From assembly GCF_900601905.1 (NCBI RefSeq), contig NZ_UWFA01000289.1, positions 124,001-188,000 on the forward strand: 64,000 bases of DNA, in the 5' to 3' direction. Shown piece after piece: positions 37,543-46,841 of the stretch (position 1 is the first letter of the stretch; the number at the start of each line of letters is the position of its first letter). Below the pieces are notes generated by a model. It saw only the letters and a list, made by a program, of their open reading frames with translations, made no database searches and was not told where the DNA came from. The DNA is from Pseudomonas viridiflava. GTDB taxonomy: Bacteria > Pseudomonadota > Gammaproteobacteria > Pseudomonadales > Pseudomonadaceae. Both the position numbers and the translations under genes were made by a program.

Positions 37543-38229
37543 TCAGCCTTTGAGTTTTTCCGCGATCCAGATGGTGTGCCGCGTGCCCTTGTTGCCATGG
37601 GCGAAGACTTGAACCTCTTCAGCCTTGAAACCGGCCTTGCGCAGCTTGTCGGAAAACTTCTGATCGGCGCTGGCCGACCACACCGCGAGAATCCCTTTGG
37701 GACGCAGAGCTTGCGCGCAAGCCGCCAGACCGCCGGACGAATACAGCCAACTGTTGGACTTTTGCGTCAGGCCTTCGGGGCCGTTGTCCACGTCGAGCAT
37801 GATCGCGTCGAAACCCTGGGGCTCGCTTTTCAGCACCTGCGCCACGTCCTGCACGATCACCCTGGCGCGTGGGTCCAGCAGCGGATTGCCGGATTTCTCA
37901 CCCAGCGGGCCGCGATTCCACTCCACCACACCCGGCACCAGTTCGGCGACCACCACCTCGCCGTTCTTGCCCAGATGCTTGAGCGCCGAGGCCAGCGTGA
38001 AGCCCATGCCCAGCCCGCCGATCAACACCCGAGGCTGCACGCGATGCGCAACTTTCTTGCAGGGGATTTCCGCCAGCGCGTCTTCGGAGCCATGCATGCG
38101 GGTGTTCATCAGTTGGCCGCCGTCGCCGCCCTGGATCTTGATCACGAAGTCTTCGCCGTATTCGAACAGGCACAGGGCACCGCCATTGTCGGGTATGGCA
38201 GTGGTGTCGAGCAGTACGAAACGTTTCAT
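37543..38229 (-). CDS. Spermidine-synthase-like methyltransferase-fold protein
   Basis: The 228-residue protein has the AdoMet-fold motif VLIGGLGMGFTLASALKHLG and DAIMLDVDNGPEG as the acidic loop. This relates it to SpeE, but it is shorter than spermidine synthase and lacks a clear N-terminal beta domain. Proteins of this type are often annotated as spermidine synthase, but the reaction is unproven. The ATG at 38229 is preferred to an upstream in-frame codon at 38295. Confidence 0.78.
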   Translation of the reverse strand: MKRFVLLDTTAIPDNGGALCLFEYGEDFVIKIQGGDGGQLMNTRMHGSEDALAEIPCKKVAHRVQPRVLIGGLGMGFTLASALKHLGKNGEVVVAELVPGVVEWNRGPLGEKSGNPLLDPRARVIVQDVAQVLKSEPQGFDAIMLDVDNGPEGLTQKSNSWLYSSGGLAACAQALRPKGILAVWSASADQKFSDKLRKAGFKAEEVQVFAHGNKGTRHTIWIAEKLKG

Positions 38230-38323
38230 GGGCATCTCGGGAAATAGGCAGATTTTTGACTGTACGCCCCACGCTTGGAGTAGCCTGAGTCGCACAATAA
38301 TCGATTGGCACCGGAGGCCATTG

Positions 38324-38623
38324 ATGAAGCGCGCTATTCTAGCGGCGATTGCCGTGACGATGCTCTCGGTAAGTGTCGTGTCTGCCGATAATCTGCAACC
38401 TGCAGCACCTGTGACTGAAACCGGCTCGCCCGGTACCGCAACGCCAACCCCTTACCCGCAGGTGGCGCCGCCGAGCATCCCCCGGGCAGGGAGCACTGAA
38501 GGAAATGGTCCGTTGCTGCCGAAGATCGACATGCCCAAGCCGCCCAAAGATCAGACGTTGCCGGGGCTTGAGTCTTCTCCAGCGACAGCCCCGCAGCCGA
38601 CAGAACCCAAGCAGGGCGGCTGA
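38324..38623 (+). CDS. Small secreted proline-rich protein
   Basis: The 99-residue protein has a signal peptide (ILAAIAVTMLSVSVVSADN) and a Pro/Thr/Ser-rich mature part (GTATPTPYPQVAPPSIPRAG; ATAPQPTEPKQGG). No domain is recognised. GGAGG precedes the ATG. Its stop codon directly abuts that of the convergent cyclic-nucleotide gene (TGATCA at 38621-38626). Confidence 0.7.
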   Translation: MKRAILAAIAVTMLSVSVVSADNLQPAAPVTETGSPGTATPTPYPQVAPPSIPRAGSTEGNGPLLPKIDMPKPPKDQTLPGLESSPATAPQPTEPKQGG

Positions 38624-39100
38624 TCAGACCTGTTGTGCCAACAGCTGGCCATCCACCATGCGCAAGCGTTTGGACAGCGAAGTAGCCAGGGCGCGGATGA
38701 TTTTCGCCGCCACCCTTGGCGCTTCGTCGAGCATCTTGTCCAGCGCGTCGCGACCCAGATTCAACAGCTGGCAATCAGTGGCAGCGATGCAACTGGCGGA
38801 GCGCCGTTCACCATCGAGCACTGCCATCTCGCCGAAGGCGCGACCACGGCGCAGCAGGGCGATTTCCACGGTCTGGCCTTCGGGGTTGAGCTTTTGTACC
38901 GAAACGCTGCCCAAGTGGATGATGCTCATGAACGAACCTGGATCACCCTCGCTGAAGATCGCCTCGCCCTGAGCGATGGAGGCCATATTGAAATATCCGG
39001 CTGCGGTCTGAAAGTCTGCGGGCAACAGCGGGTCGAACAGTCCACAGTCCATGAGCATGTCGCGGATTTCATTGTTCAGGTGAGACGCTGGTTCTGACAT
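38624..39100 (-). CDS. Cyclic nucleotide-binding domain protein
   Basis: The 158-residue protein is a single cNMP-type beta-barrel (about 25-140) with a phosphate-cassette-like segment RAFGEMAVLDGERRSASCIA. It has no DNA-binding domain, so it is not a CRP-type regulator. Ligand and partner are unknown. The barrel starts after FQTAAGYFNMASIAQGEAIFSEGDPG, as in Crp-like proteins. Confidence 0.82.
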   Translation of the reverse strand: MSEPASHLNNEIRDMLMDCGLFDPLLPADFQTAAGYFNMASIAQGEAIFSEGDPGSFMSIIHLGSVSVQKLNPEGQTVEIALLRRGRAFGEMAVLDGERRSASCIAATDCQLLNLGRDALDKMLDEAPRVAAKIIRALATSLSKRLRMVDGQLLAQQV

Positions 39101-39201
39101 GGTTCGATCTTGTTCTGGCTTGAATAGTGTTATTGGAGCAGGCCAGCCGCTGTCCAGCGACTGGCCCTTGCTGCTACTAAGACACGCATTTCACTTCTAG
39201 T

Positions 39202-41262
39202 TCATTGTGCCAGCTGCAATACCTTGAAGATAAACCCATATTCGAGGGCTACGTCACGCAGCCCCTGGTAGCGGCCGCTCATGCCGCCATGGCCTGCACC
39301 CAATTCGGTCTTGAGCAACAGCAGATGGTCGTCGGTTTTGTGGGCGCGCAATTTGGCCACCCATTTGGCCGCTTCCCAGTACTGCACGCGGCTGTCGTTG
39401 TAGCCCGCGATCACCAGCATGGCCGGGTAGGCCTGGGCGCGCACATTTTCGTACGGCGCGTAGGCTTTGATCCGTTCATGCACTTGAGCTTCCTGCGGAT
39501 TGCCCCATTCATCGTACTCGGTGACGGTCAGTGGCAGATCGGGGTCGAGCATGGTGTTAAGCACATCGACAAACGGCACTTCGGCAATCGCCGCCTTGAA
39601 CAGCTCGGGGCGCTGATTGAGCACCGCGCCGATCAGCAAGCCACCGGCGCTGCCGCCGCTGATGACCAGTTGCTCGGCGCTGGTGCGGTTTGTCGCGATC
39701 AGGTGTTCAGCGCAACTGATGAAGTCATCAAAGGTGTTCTGCTTGTTTTCCTGTTTGCCGTCGCGATACCAGGCCTCACCCAGCTCGCCGCCGCCGCGCA
39801 CATGGGCGATGGCGAAGGCTACGCCGCGATCCAGCAGGCTCAGCCGCGCGTGGGAAAACCACGGGTCGAGGCTCTCGCCGTAAGCACCGTAGCCATACAG
39901 ATACAGCGGGGTCGGCTGATCCGCCAGTTCACGCTTGACCACTAGGCTGATGGGCACCTGAGTGCCGTCTTTGGCGGTCGCCCACAATCGCTGGCTGACA
40001 TAGGCGTCGGCATCGAACGGGCCGAGCACCGGCGTTTCTTTGAGGACCGTTTGCGCGCCGCTGGCCAGGGTCAACTGACGCACCTGCGCCGGACGGTTCA
40101 ATGACTGGTAACGCAGTCGAATCTGCGGGCTGTCGAACTCCAGCGTGTCCTGCACATAGAGGCTGTAGGCCGCATCCGGCAGTTGCACGCGATAGGCCGG
40201 CAGGCCTTGTGGGTGAATTTCGATGATCGGCAAGCCGCCTTCGCGCAAGCTCAGGCTCAAGGCACTGGCATTCAGGCTCAGGCCTTCGAGCATCACCGTT
40301 TCGCTGTGGGGGATCAATACTTGCCAGTCGCTGCGGGCCGGGACGCCAGTGGTTTTCTGCGCTGCGTGATACAAGGCAAAGTTGATCCCGTCCTGATTGC
40401 TGCGAATCAACCAGCTCCACACGCCCTCCACCTGGCCGTGGTCAATCGAGTATTCGTGTCCGGCAACCCGTGGCGCCATGCACACGAAGGCCTGCTCCGG
40501 GTGGTCGGCATCCAGTACCCAGGCTTCGCTGGTGGTTTTACTGTCCAGGCCGAGGATCAGCTGTTTTTCCGAACTGCTGCGGTAGCAATGCAGGAAGAAC
40601 CGGCCATCCGGCTCGTTGAAGACCAGGTCGGCCGAGTCATCACCCAAACGGTGCCGATACAGCTTGTGCGGCCGATGGGTATCGTCCAGCTCGCCAAAAA
40701 ACAAGGTCTGGCTGTCGTTGGCCCAGGTCATGCTGCCATCACCGTCTTCGAACGGCAGGTTGCTGACCTGGCCGCTGCTCAGTTCTTTGACATACAGCTG
40801 ATAAACCTCTTCGCCGCTTGTATCCAGGCTGTAGGCCAGGCGCTGGTGGTCCGGGCTGATGCTGAATGCGCCCAGCGAGAAGAAGCCCCCGGCCGCCAGT
40901 ACGTTGGGGTCGAGCAAGACTTCTTCGTGGCTTTCGTCGATGGTCAGCGAGTCGTCAGCTGGACGCGGGCAGCGATAATGCCGGGCGTACTCGTCACCCT
41001 CGGTGGTGCGGGTGTAATACAGGTACGGCCCCCAGGGCGAGGGCAGTGACAGGTCGGTTTCCAGAATACGGCCTTTGATTTCCTGAAACAGCGTCTCGCG
41101 CAGGCCTTCCTGGTCGGCCAGTTGCGCGTGCTGCCAGGCATTTTCGGCCTTGAGGTAGTCGAGCACTTCGTCGCTGTCGCGGTTCTGCAGCCAGGCATAA
41201 GGATCGGCGCCACCTGCCTTGCGGGCAATCGGGGCGGTGGTGAGGGAATTCGATAAGGTCAT
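39202..41262 (-). CDS. ptrB: Oligopeptidase B (S9A prolyl-oligopeptidase family)
   Basis: The 686-residue protein has an N-terminal seven-bladed propeller and a C-terminal hydrolase domain. The serine is in SGGSAGGLL (about 535), the Asp in IAGYNDSRVQY (about 617) and the His in GAGHGG (about 659). Family enzymes cleave short peptides after basic residues in the cytosol. No signal peptide is visible. The stop is at 39202 with no clear terminator. Confidence 0.92.
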   Translation of the reverse strand: MTLSNSLTTAPIARKAGGADPYAWLQNRDSDEVLDYLKAENAWQHAQLADQEGLRETLFQEIKGRILETDLSLPSPWGPYLYYTRTTEGDEYARHYRCPRPADDSLTIDESHEEVLLDPNVLAAGGFFSLGAFSISPDHQRLAYSLDTSGEEVYQLYVKELSSGQVSNLPFEDGDGSMTWANDSQTLFFGELDDTHRPHKLYRHRLGDDSADLVFNEPDGRFFLHCYRSSSEKQLILGLDSKTTSEAWVLDADHPEQAFVCMAPRVAGHEYSIDHGQVEGVWSWLIRSNQDGINFALYHAAQKTTGVPARSDWQVLIPHSETVMLEGLSLNASALSLSLREGGLPIIEIHPQGLPAYRVQLPDAAYSLYVQDTLEFDSPQIRLRYQSLNRPAQVRQLTLASGAQTVLKETPVLGPFDADAYVSQRLWATAKDGTQVPISLVVKRELADQPTPLYLYGYGAYGESLDPWFSHARLSLLDRGVAFAIAHVRGGGELGEAWYRDGKQENKQNTFDDFISCAEHLIATNRTSAEQLVISGGSAGGLLIGAVLNQRPELFKAAIAEVPFVDVLNTMLDPDLPLTVTEYDEWGNPQEAQVHERIKAYAPYENVRAQAYPAMLVIAGYNDSRVQYWEAAKWVAKLRAHKTDDHLLLLKTELGAGHGGMSGRYQGLRDVALEYGFIFKVLQLAQ

Positions 41263-41401
41263 GCTGGGCTCTCGGTGGTGGCGCTGAGTGACAGCACGGG
41301 GCAGAAATGGCGCCTGCCGGACTATTACTCAAGCCGGACAAGCCGGGTTGGCGAAAAGCCGTTATCATAAGCGCCTCTTTACCTGCCTTACCACGGACGT
41401 C

Positions 41402-41881
41402 ATGACCGAGAAAGATTTTCTTATCGCCTGGGGCCTTTACGCATTCGCTGCGTTGGGCTGTCTGCTGGTGTGGTTCCTGATGACCCGCTGGATGTGGCGA
41501 TACCTGCGCGAACCCTTGCTGGTGATCGTCGGCGTGCTGCTGTTTACGCCGACCTTGATCGATCCGGTCAAAGACACCTACGCACCGGCCATTGCCGTCA
41601 CGGCCCTGGATCTGCTGTTCAAGGTCGGCAGCAATGTCTGGCGCGCCGTCTCTGATCTGGCCATGTACGGGATGATCGCCCTGGGCGTTTACCTGCTATT
41701 CGTGCTGATCCGCTGGCCGATCGAAAAAAGCTGGAAGGCCCGTCATCCAAAGGCCGCCGCCGAGCCTGCTCCGGTAGACGCCGACAGCGACGATGATGCC
41801 TACCCGCGCAATGATGGCTATGCCGCCAGGCCGGCTGTCGCGGCGGCGGGCAGCCGTTCAAGGGTCGAGCCACGTCTCTAA
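41402..41881 (+). CDS. Hypothetical inner-membrane protein
   Basis: The 159-residue protein has three hydrophobic segments (WGLYAFAALGCLLVWFLM; PLLVIVGVLLFTPTLI; LAMYGMIALGVYLLFVLI) and an acidic, Ala/Pro-rich soluble tail after about residue 115. No family is recognised with confidence. It lies upstream of the amidotransferase gene (44-base gap). The ATG at 41402 is chosen because the upstream open frame shows no protein-like features. Confidence 0.7.
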   Translation: MTEKDFLIAWGLYAFAALGCLLVWFLMTRWMWRYLREPLLVIVGVLLFTPTLIDPVKDTYAPAIAVTALDLLFKVGSNVWRAVSDLAMYGMIALGVYLLFVLIRWPIEKSWKARHPKAAAEPAPVDADSDDDAYPRNDGYAARPAVAAAGSRSRVEPRL

Positions 41882-41925
41882 AGCTATTGCCGCCCAGTTG
41901 AACGTTTGCAATCGAGAACCCGAGC

Positions 41926-42699
41926 ATGTGTGAATTACTGGGCATGAGCGCCAATGTCCCGACGGACATCGTTTTCAGCTTTACCGGCCTGATGCAGCGC
42001 GGTGGCCGCACGGGTCCGCACCGTGACGGCTGGGGCATCGCCTTTTACGAAGGGCGTGGCCTGCGGTTGTTTCAGGATCCGGCCGCCAGCAGCGAGTCGC
42101 AAGTCGCGCAACTGGTGCAGCGCTATCCCATCAAGAGCGAAGTGGTGATCGGCCATATCCGCCAGGCCAATGTCGGCCGCGTCTGCCTGTCCAATACCCA
42201 CCCCTTCGTGCGCGAACTCTGGGGTCGCAACTGGTGCTTTGCCCACAACGGTCAGTTGGCGGGCTTTGATCCATTGGCGACCTTCTACAGGCCAGTAGGC
42301 GATACCGACAGCGAAGCGGCGTTCTGCGATCTGCTCAACCAGGTCCGCGAGGCATTTCCAGAACCGGTTGAAGTCGAAGAGCTGCTGCCTTCGCTGGTTG
42401 AAGCCTGCAGTAAATATCGCGGCAAGGGTGTGTTCAATTGCCTGCTCAGCGATGGCGACTGGCTGTTCTGTTTCTGCAGTACCAAACTGGTGCAGATCAC
42501 CCGCCGCGCACCTTTTGGCCCGGCTCGCTTGAAAGATGTCGACGTGATCGTCGACTTCCAGGCCGAAACCACCCCCAATGATGTGGTGACGGTGATTGCC
42601 ACCGAAGCCTTGACCGAAGATGAAGTCTGGAATGCTTACGAACCGGGGCAGTGGGGTTTGTGGCGCAAGGGTGAGTGTGTGGCCAAAGGCGGCGCCTGA
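41926..42699 (+). CDS. Class II glutamine amidotransferase (YafJ-like)
   Basis: The 257-residue protein begins [21 protein letters not shown], placing the nucleophilic Cys at position 2 after Met removal. [10 protein letters not shown] and [12 protein letters not shown] complete the Ntn-hydrolase glutaminase site. E. coli YafJ is the nearest well-known relative and has no assigned acceptor. The gene follows the small membrane protein and precedes DUF2937. Confidence 0.9.
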   Translation: MCELLGMSANVPTDIVFSFTGLMQRGGRTGPHRDGWGIAFYEGRGLRLFQDPAASSESQVAQLVQRYPIKSEVVIGHIRQANVGRVCLSNTHPFVRELWGRNWCFAHNGQLAGFDPLATFYRPVGDTDSEAAFCDLLNQVREAFPEPVEVEELLPSLVEACSKYRGKGVFNCLLSDGDWLFCFCSTKLVQITRRAPFGPARLKDVDVIVDFQAETTPNDVVTVIATEALTEDEVWNAYEPGQWGLWRKGECVAKGGA

Positions 42700-42758
42700 T
42701 CACATGAAAGGCTGCTCTCCCACAATGGTTGAGTTTTAATCCGGACAGAGGGATCTAA

Positions 42759-43283
42759 ATGCTGCGAAGTTATCTGCGATTGGTCTTGTTCACGGCGGGC
42801 TTGTTATTCGGGGTTCAGATACCGGGTTTTGTCAGCGATTACGGCAAGCGCGTCGAAGCGCACCTGCTTGAGGCGCAGCAAAGCGTCAGAGGCTATAACG
42901 CCACGGCCCAACAGTTTTTCAAGGGTGATGTGCAGGCGTTGGTCCAGCATTACCGCGAGAGCGAAGACCCGGTCTTTCGCAGTGACGCCGACAGCATCAG
43001 TACATTGCTGACCCGCGTTCAAGTGCTGCAGCGCGAGTGGCTGGCCATGCAGGGGCCCTGGTATAACCGGGCGCTGCACGTGGCCATCGCAGCCGATGCC
43101 GACATCCGCCAGGAAACCTGGAACGGTTATACCTGGCAGGTCCTGCTGGCCCCCGAGGTCATCGCCTGGGGCATTGTCTGCGCATTGTTGCTGGCGCTGC
43201 TGGTCGAGAGCTTCTTCCTGATGATCGGCTGGGTAGTCACCGGTGGCCGACGCAAGCCGAAGCTCGCGCGGGATTGGCGCTAG
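42759..43283 (+). CDS. DUF2937 family membrane protein
   Basis: The 174-residue protein has an N-terminal membrane helix (LVLFTAGLLFGVQIPGF), a soluble helical middle with LEAQQSVRGYNATAQQFFKG, and a C-terminal helix (WGIVCALLLALLVESFFLMIGWV). Family proteins have no known function. It is probably read with the yafJ-type gene (60-base gap), with AGAGGG before the ATG. Confidence 0.8.
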   Translation: MLRSYLRLVLFTAGLLFGVQIPGFVSDYGKRVEAHLLEAQQSVRGYNATAQQFFKGDVQALVQHYRESEDPVFRSDADSISTLLTRVQVLQREWLAMQGPWYNRALHVAIAADADIRQETWNGYTWQVLLAPEVIAWGIVCALLLALLVESFFLMIGWVVTGGRRKPKLARDWR

Positions 43284-43298
43284 CTCGGTCCGCAATTC

Positions 43299-43388
43299 CC
43301 TGTAGGAGCTCACAGCAGCGCGAGGCAGCAATAGCGGTCTGCCTGACACACCGCTATCGCTGCCTCGCGCTGCTGGTGAGGTCCTACA
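43299..43388. repeat. Long-armed inverted repeat (REPIN-like)
   Basis: Arms of about 38 bases, TGTAGGAGCTCACAGCAGCG onward through CGAGGCAGCAATAGCGGT, and the inverted copy ending CTCGCGCTGCTGGTGAGGTC CTACA, flank a loop of about 11 bases. The arms are nearly complementary along their whole length, so a stable hairpin is expected between convergent genes. Confidence 0.75.
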
Positions 43389-43402
43389 AAAGCCCGTACA
43401 CG

Positions 43403-44581
43403 CTACTTCGCGAGAAACCGCATCCCTTCCTCCAACCCCCGCAACGTCAACGGATACATCTGGTCCTCGATCAGATCCCGCACGATGTTGGTTGAGGTGG
43501 TGTAAGCCCACGCATCTTTGGGGTAGGGGTTGATCCAGATGAGTTTCTTGAACTTGGCCGTGAAGCGCTGCATCCACACATAGCCCGGTTCTTCATTCCA
43601 GTGCTCGACGCTGCCGCCTGCCTGGGTGATTTCGTAGGGTGCCATCGACGCGTCGCCGATGAAGATCACTTTGTAGTCGGCGCCGTATTTGTGCAGCAGG
43701 TCCTGGGTAGAAAAGCGCTCCGAGCCGCGCCGCAGATTGTTCTTCCACACCGACTCGTAAATGAAGTTATGGAAGTAGAAGTACTCCAGGTGTTTGAACT
43801 CGGTCTTGCAGGCAGAAAACAGCTCTTCGCAGACTTTGACGTGGGCGTCCATCGAGCCGCCGATGTCGAACAGCAACAGCAGTTTGATGGTGTTGCGTCG
43901 TTCCGGGCGCATCTGGATGCTCAGCAGGCCAGCATCACGGGCGGTATGGTCGATGGTGCCGTCGATGTCGAGCTCTTCAGCCGCACCCTGACGGGCGAAC
44001 TTGCGCAGGCGGCGCAGGGCGACCTTGATGTTGCGGGTGCCGATTTCAACCTGATCGTCGAGGTTCTTGTACTCGCGCTGGTCCCAGACCTTGACCGCTT
44101 TGCCCTTGCGCTCACCTGCATCGCCAACCCGAATGCCTTCCGGGTTGTAGCCGCCTGAGCCGAACGGGCTGGTGCCGCCGGTACCGATCCATTTATTGCC
44201 GCCTGCGTGGCGTTCCTTTTGCTCTTCCAGACGCTTCTTGAATTCTTCGATGAGCTTGTCCAGTCCACCCAATGACTGAATCTGCGCCCGTTCTTCGTCC
44301 GTCAGCGAACGTTCGAACTCCTTGCGCAGCCAGTCTTCCGGGATCAGCGCCTGGAGATGATCATCGAGTTTTTCCAAGCCATTGAAGTAGGCACCGAAGG
44401 CCCGATCGAACTTGTCGAAATGGCGTTCGTCCTTGACCAGAATCGTGCGCGCCAGATAGTAGAACTCGTCCATATCGGCGAAGATCACCCGTTGTTTCAG
44501 GGCGTTGATCAAATCCAGCAGTTCGCGTACCGAGACCGGCACCTTGGCGGCGCGCATTTCGTTGAACAGATTGAGCAGCAT
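43403..44581 (-). CDS. VWA-domain protein (CoxE-like)
   Basis: The 392-residue protein has an N-terminal helical region (about 1-120) and a C-terminal von Willebrand A-like domain with LLLFDIGGSMDAHVKV, a MIDAS-like site in the DxGxS form. Such CoxE-type proteins work with MoxR ATPases, whose gene lies 11 bases upstream in the same direction. The pair is thought to remodel or insert cofactors into partner proteins, but the client here is unknown. Confidence 0.88.
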   Translation of the reverse strand: MLLNLFNEMRAAKVPVSVRELLDLINALKQRVIFADMDEFYYLARTILVKDERHFDKFDRAFGAYFNGLEKLDDHLQALIPEDWLRKEFERSLTDEERAQIQSLGGLDKLIEEFKKRLEEQKERHAGGNKWIGTGGTSPFGSGGYNPEGIRVGDAGERKGKAVKVWDQREYKNLDDQVEIGTRNIKVALRRLRKFARQGAAEELDIDGTIDHTARDAGLLSIQMRPERRNTIKLLLLFDIGGSMDAHVKVCEELFSACKTEFKHLEYFYFHNFIYESVWKNNLRRGSERFSTQDLLHKYGADYKVIFIGDASMAPYEITQAGGSVEHWNEEPGYVWMQRFTAKFKKLIWINPYPKDAWAYTTSTNIVRDLIEDQMYPLTLRGLEEGMRFLAK

Positions 44582-44592
44582 GACGAATGCCC

Positions 44593-45438
44593 TTATCGAT
44601 TGCCGCGACGGCTCATGAACGCCAGGCGTTCCAGCAATTGCACGTCCTGTTCATTCTTGACCAACGCCCCGGCCAGCGGCGGAATGGCCTTGGTGGGATC
44701 ACGCTCGCGCAGCACGGCTTCGCCAATGTTGTCGGCCATCAGCAATTTCAACCAGTCCACCAGTTCCGAAGTAGAGGGCTTTTTCTTCAGGCCGGGCACT
44801 TTACGGACATCGAAAAACACATCCAGCGCTTCGCTGACCAGGTCCTTTTTGATATCCGGGTAATGCACATCGACGATTTTCTGCAGCGTCGCGCGGTCCG
44901 GGAAGGCGATGTAATGAAAGAAGCAGCGGCGCAGGAAAGCGTCCGGCAGTTCCTTTTCATTGTTGGAAGTAATGATGATGATCGGTCGGACCTTGGCCTT
45001 GATGGTCTCGTCGATTTCGTAAACGTAGAACTCCATCTTGTCGAGTTCTTGCAGCAGGTCGTTGGGGAATTCGATGTCGGCCTTGTCGATTTCGTCGATC
45101 AGCAGGATCACCCGCTCTTCAGCTTCGAAGGCTTCCCAGAGCTTGCCTTTCTTCAGGTAGTTGCGCACGTCATGGACTTTATCCACGCCCAGCTGAGAAT
45201 CACGCAGGCGGCTGACCGCATCGTATTCGTACAGGCCTTGATGAGCCTTGGTGGTGGATTTGATATGCCAGGTGATCAGCCTGGCGCCGAAGGATTCGGC
45301 CAATTGCTCGGCCAGCATGGTCTTGCCGGTGCCAGGCTCGCCCTTGACCAGCAAGGGACGCTCCAGAGTGATTGCCGCGTTGACCGCCAGCTTGAGGTCG
45401 TCAGTGGCGACGTATGCGCGGGTGCCTTCGAACTTCAT
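44593..45438 (-). CDS. MoxR-family AAA+ ATPase
   Basis: The 281-residue ATPase has Walker A (VKGEPGTGKTMLAEQ, about 36-43), Walker B (VILLIDEIDKAD) and sensor motif IITSNNEKELPDAFLRR. It is the MoxR partner of the downstream VWA protein. The ATG at 45438 has GAGG eight bases upstream; a codon 21 bases earlier is in frame. No client gene is obvious next to the pair. Confidence 0.92.
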   Translation of the reverse strand: MKFEGTRAYVATDDLKLAVNAAITLERPLLVKGEPGTGKTMLAEQLAESFGARLITWHIKSTTKAHQGLYEYDAVSRLRDSQLGVDKVHDVRNYLKKGKLWEAFEAEERVILLIDEIDKADIEFPNDLLQELDKMEFYVYEIDETIKAKVRPIIIITSNNEKELPDAFLRRCFFHYIAFPDRATLQKIVDVHYPDIKKDLVSEALDVFFDVRKVPGLKKKPSTSELVDWLKLLMADNIGEAVLRERDPTKAIPPLAGALVKNEQDVQLLERLAFMSRRGNR

Positions 45439-45540
45439 CGATAAATCCTCGGTAAACAATGCGCCGACTATAGCGCGAGGCTTTGGCGACTGTGAATGTA
45501 GACCGAGTATTCAGTGGGTGAATGGGTGGTCGATGGTCCA

Positions 45541-45628
45541 GTTGGAGCGAGGCTTGCCCGCGAAGAACGATGACGCGGTATTGCTGAAGAACCGAGGTGC
45601 CTGGTTCGCGGGCAAGCCTCGCTCCAAC
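45541..45628. repeat. REPIN, GAGGCTTGCCCGCGAA family
   Basis: Arms GTTGGAGCGAGGCTTGCCCG and TTCGCGGGCAAGCCTCGCTC are near perfect and enclose about 40 bases. It is the cleanest copy of this family in the window, between MoxR and DUF748 genes. Confidence 0.88.
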
Positions 45629-45637
45629 GGATCGGCG

Positions 45638-46705
45638 TCAGCCCTTACTGTTGTCATACCGCGCATTGAACGCCTGCACAAAGGCATTGCGCAGAATCTG
45701 CAGGAAGGCCTGGAAGGCGCTGATGTCCTGTTTGTGCACGCTGCCGCTGAGCTCGACACGGGTCGCGAACTGGTTTTCGCTCTGATTCTTGAGCACCGTT
45801 TCACCGCCACCCACCACGGCTTCCCAGATCGAACGGAAGAAGCCCTTGTTCTGGTTTTCCACGTCCTGCTTCCAGTTGAATACGTCGACGTCACGTAACA
45901 AAGGCTTGATGTAACCGCTGAGCTGACCCTTGTCGGCCTGGGCCTCGATGACCAGATCGCCATGGCCTGCGTTGAAATCGAAATTGCCATAGGCCGACGA
46001 GAAGTCGTTGAGGCGCTTGAGTTCGACGCCGGTGGTGCGCAGGCGGAAATCGAAGTCTTCGAAATTACTGAACGGGTCGAATTTCGCGTTGGCCTCCATA
46101 TTGGCGTGGCCCATGAACAGCGCCTTGCCTTCAAAACGGGCATCGCGCTTGCCTTCCACATCCTCGACATTGGTCAGGTTGTAGAGGCTGGCGTTGACCT
46201 TGTCGGCCTGCAACTTGACCTTGGGCGTGGTGCTGAAGTTGTTGAAGGTGATCTTGCCGTCATTGATCCGCACTTCGTTGAGAGTGATCGGCAGCAGTTT
46301 ATTGATCTGCTCTTGCCAGTCGGTGCCTTGACCGGTCTGGGAGGCCTGCTTGTTGGCGCCGCCATCGACGAAGTTGAGTTCGGGCTCCAGAAACGTGACC
46401 TCGGCAACCACCGCATGCTTGTACCACAGGGCATGCCAGCTCACCGCCAGGTCAATGACCGGAACCTTGACGAACGGCACTGGCACCTTGCCGTCGACCT
46501 TGACGATATTGAGCCCGTTGATCCGGTAGGCACCGCGCCACCAGGCCAGGTCCACATCGGTGACCTGGCCGCGGTAGTCGCCCATGTCGGCGAGTTTGTC
46601 ATTCAGGTAATTGCGCACCACATAGGGCAGGGCGATGTGGACCGCGATCAACAGCACAATAATCCCGGCCAGGGTCCAGAGTGGCCAGCTGTAGCGACGT
46701 TTCAT
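45638..46705 (-). CDS. DUF748 / AsmA-like envelope protein
   Basis: The 355-residue protein has an N-terminal membrane helix (WTLAGIIVLLIAVHIALPYVV) and a long beta-rich periplasmic part with repeated EVRINDGKITFNNF-type stretches. The family includes AsmA/YhdP relatives in outer-membrane lipid transport, but DUF748 itself has no proven role. An upstream in-frame ATG at 46792 is rejected because the helix would no longer be N-terminal. It is divergent from cysK. Confidence 0.8.
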   Translation of the reverse strand: MKRRYSWPLWTLAGIIVLLIAVHIALPYVVRNYLNDKLADMGDYRGQVTDVDLAWWRGAYRINGLNIVKVDGKVPVPFVKVPVIDLAVSWHALWYKHAVVAEVTFLEPELNFVDGGANKQASQTGQGTDWQEQINKLLPITLNEVRINDGKITFNNFSTTPKVKLQADKVNASLYNLTNVEDVEGKRDARFEGKALFMGHANMEANAKFDPFSNFEDFDFRLRTTGVELKRLNDFSSAYGNFDFNAGHGDLVIEAQADKGQLSGYIKPLLRDVDVFNWKQDVENQNKGFFRSIWEAVVGGGETVLKNQSENQFATRVELSGSVHKQDISAFQAFLQILRNAFVQAFNARYDNSKG

Positions 46706-46841
46706 GGCGTGGGTCTCGGGTTCTGATGTGTGGTTGACTCCTTGCGGCGGCATCCGTTCGCTGCGACTGGACGCATGCACGTCTTGAGGCATAGGCTTTC
46801 ATTTTTCAGACAACCTGATGAACGTGCACAAGGACACCGCC

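Noticed and set aside
41724..41743. Further match to the tRNA-Lys terminator arm (AAAGCTGGAAGGCCCGT)
   Set aside because: It lies inside a gene, encodes KSWKAR in frame and has no pairing partner or T-run; a match of this length is plausible by chance.
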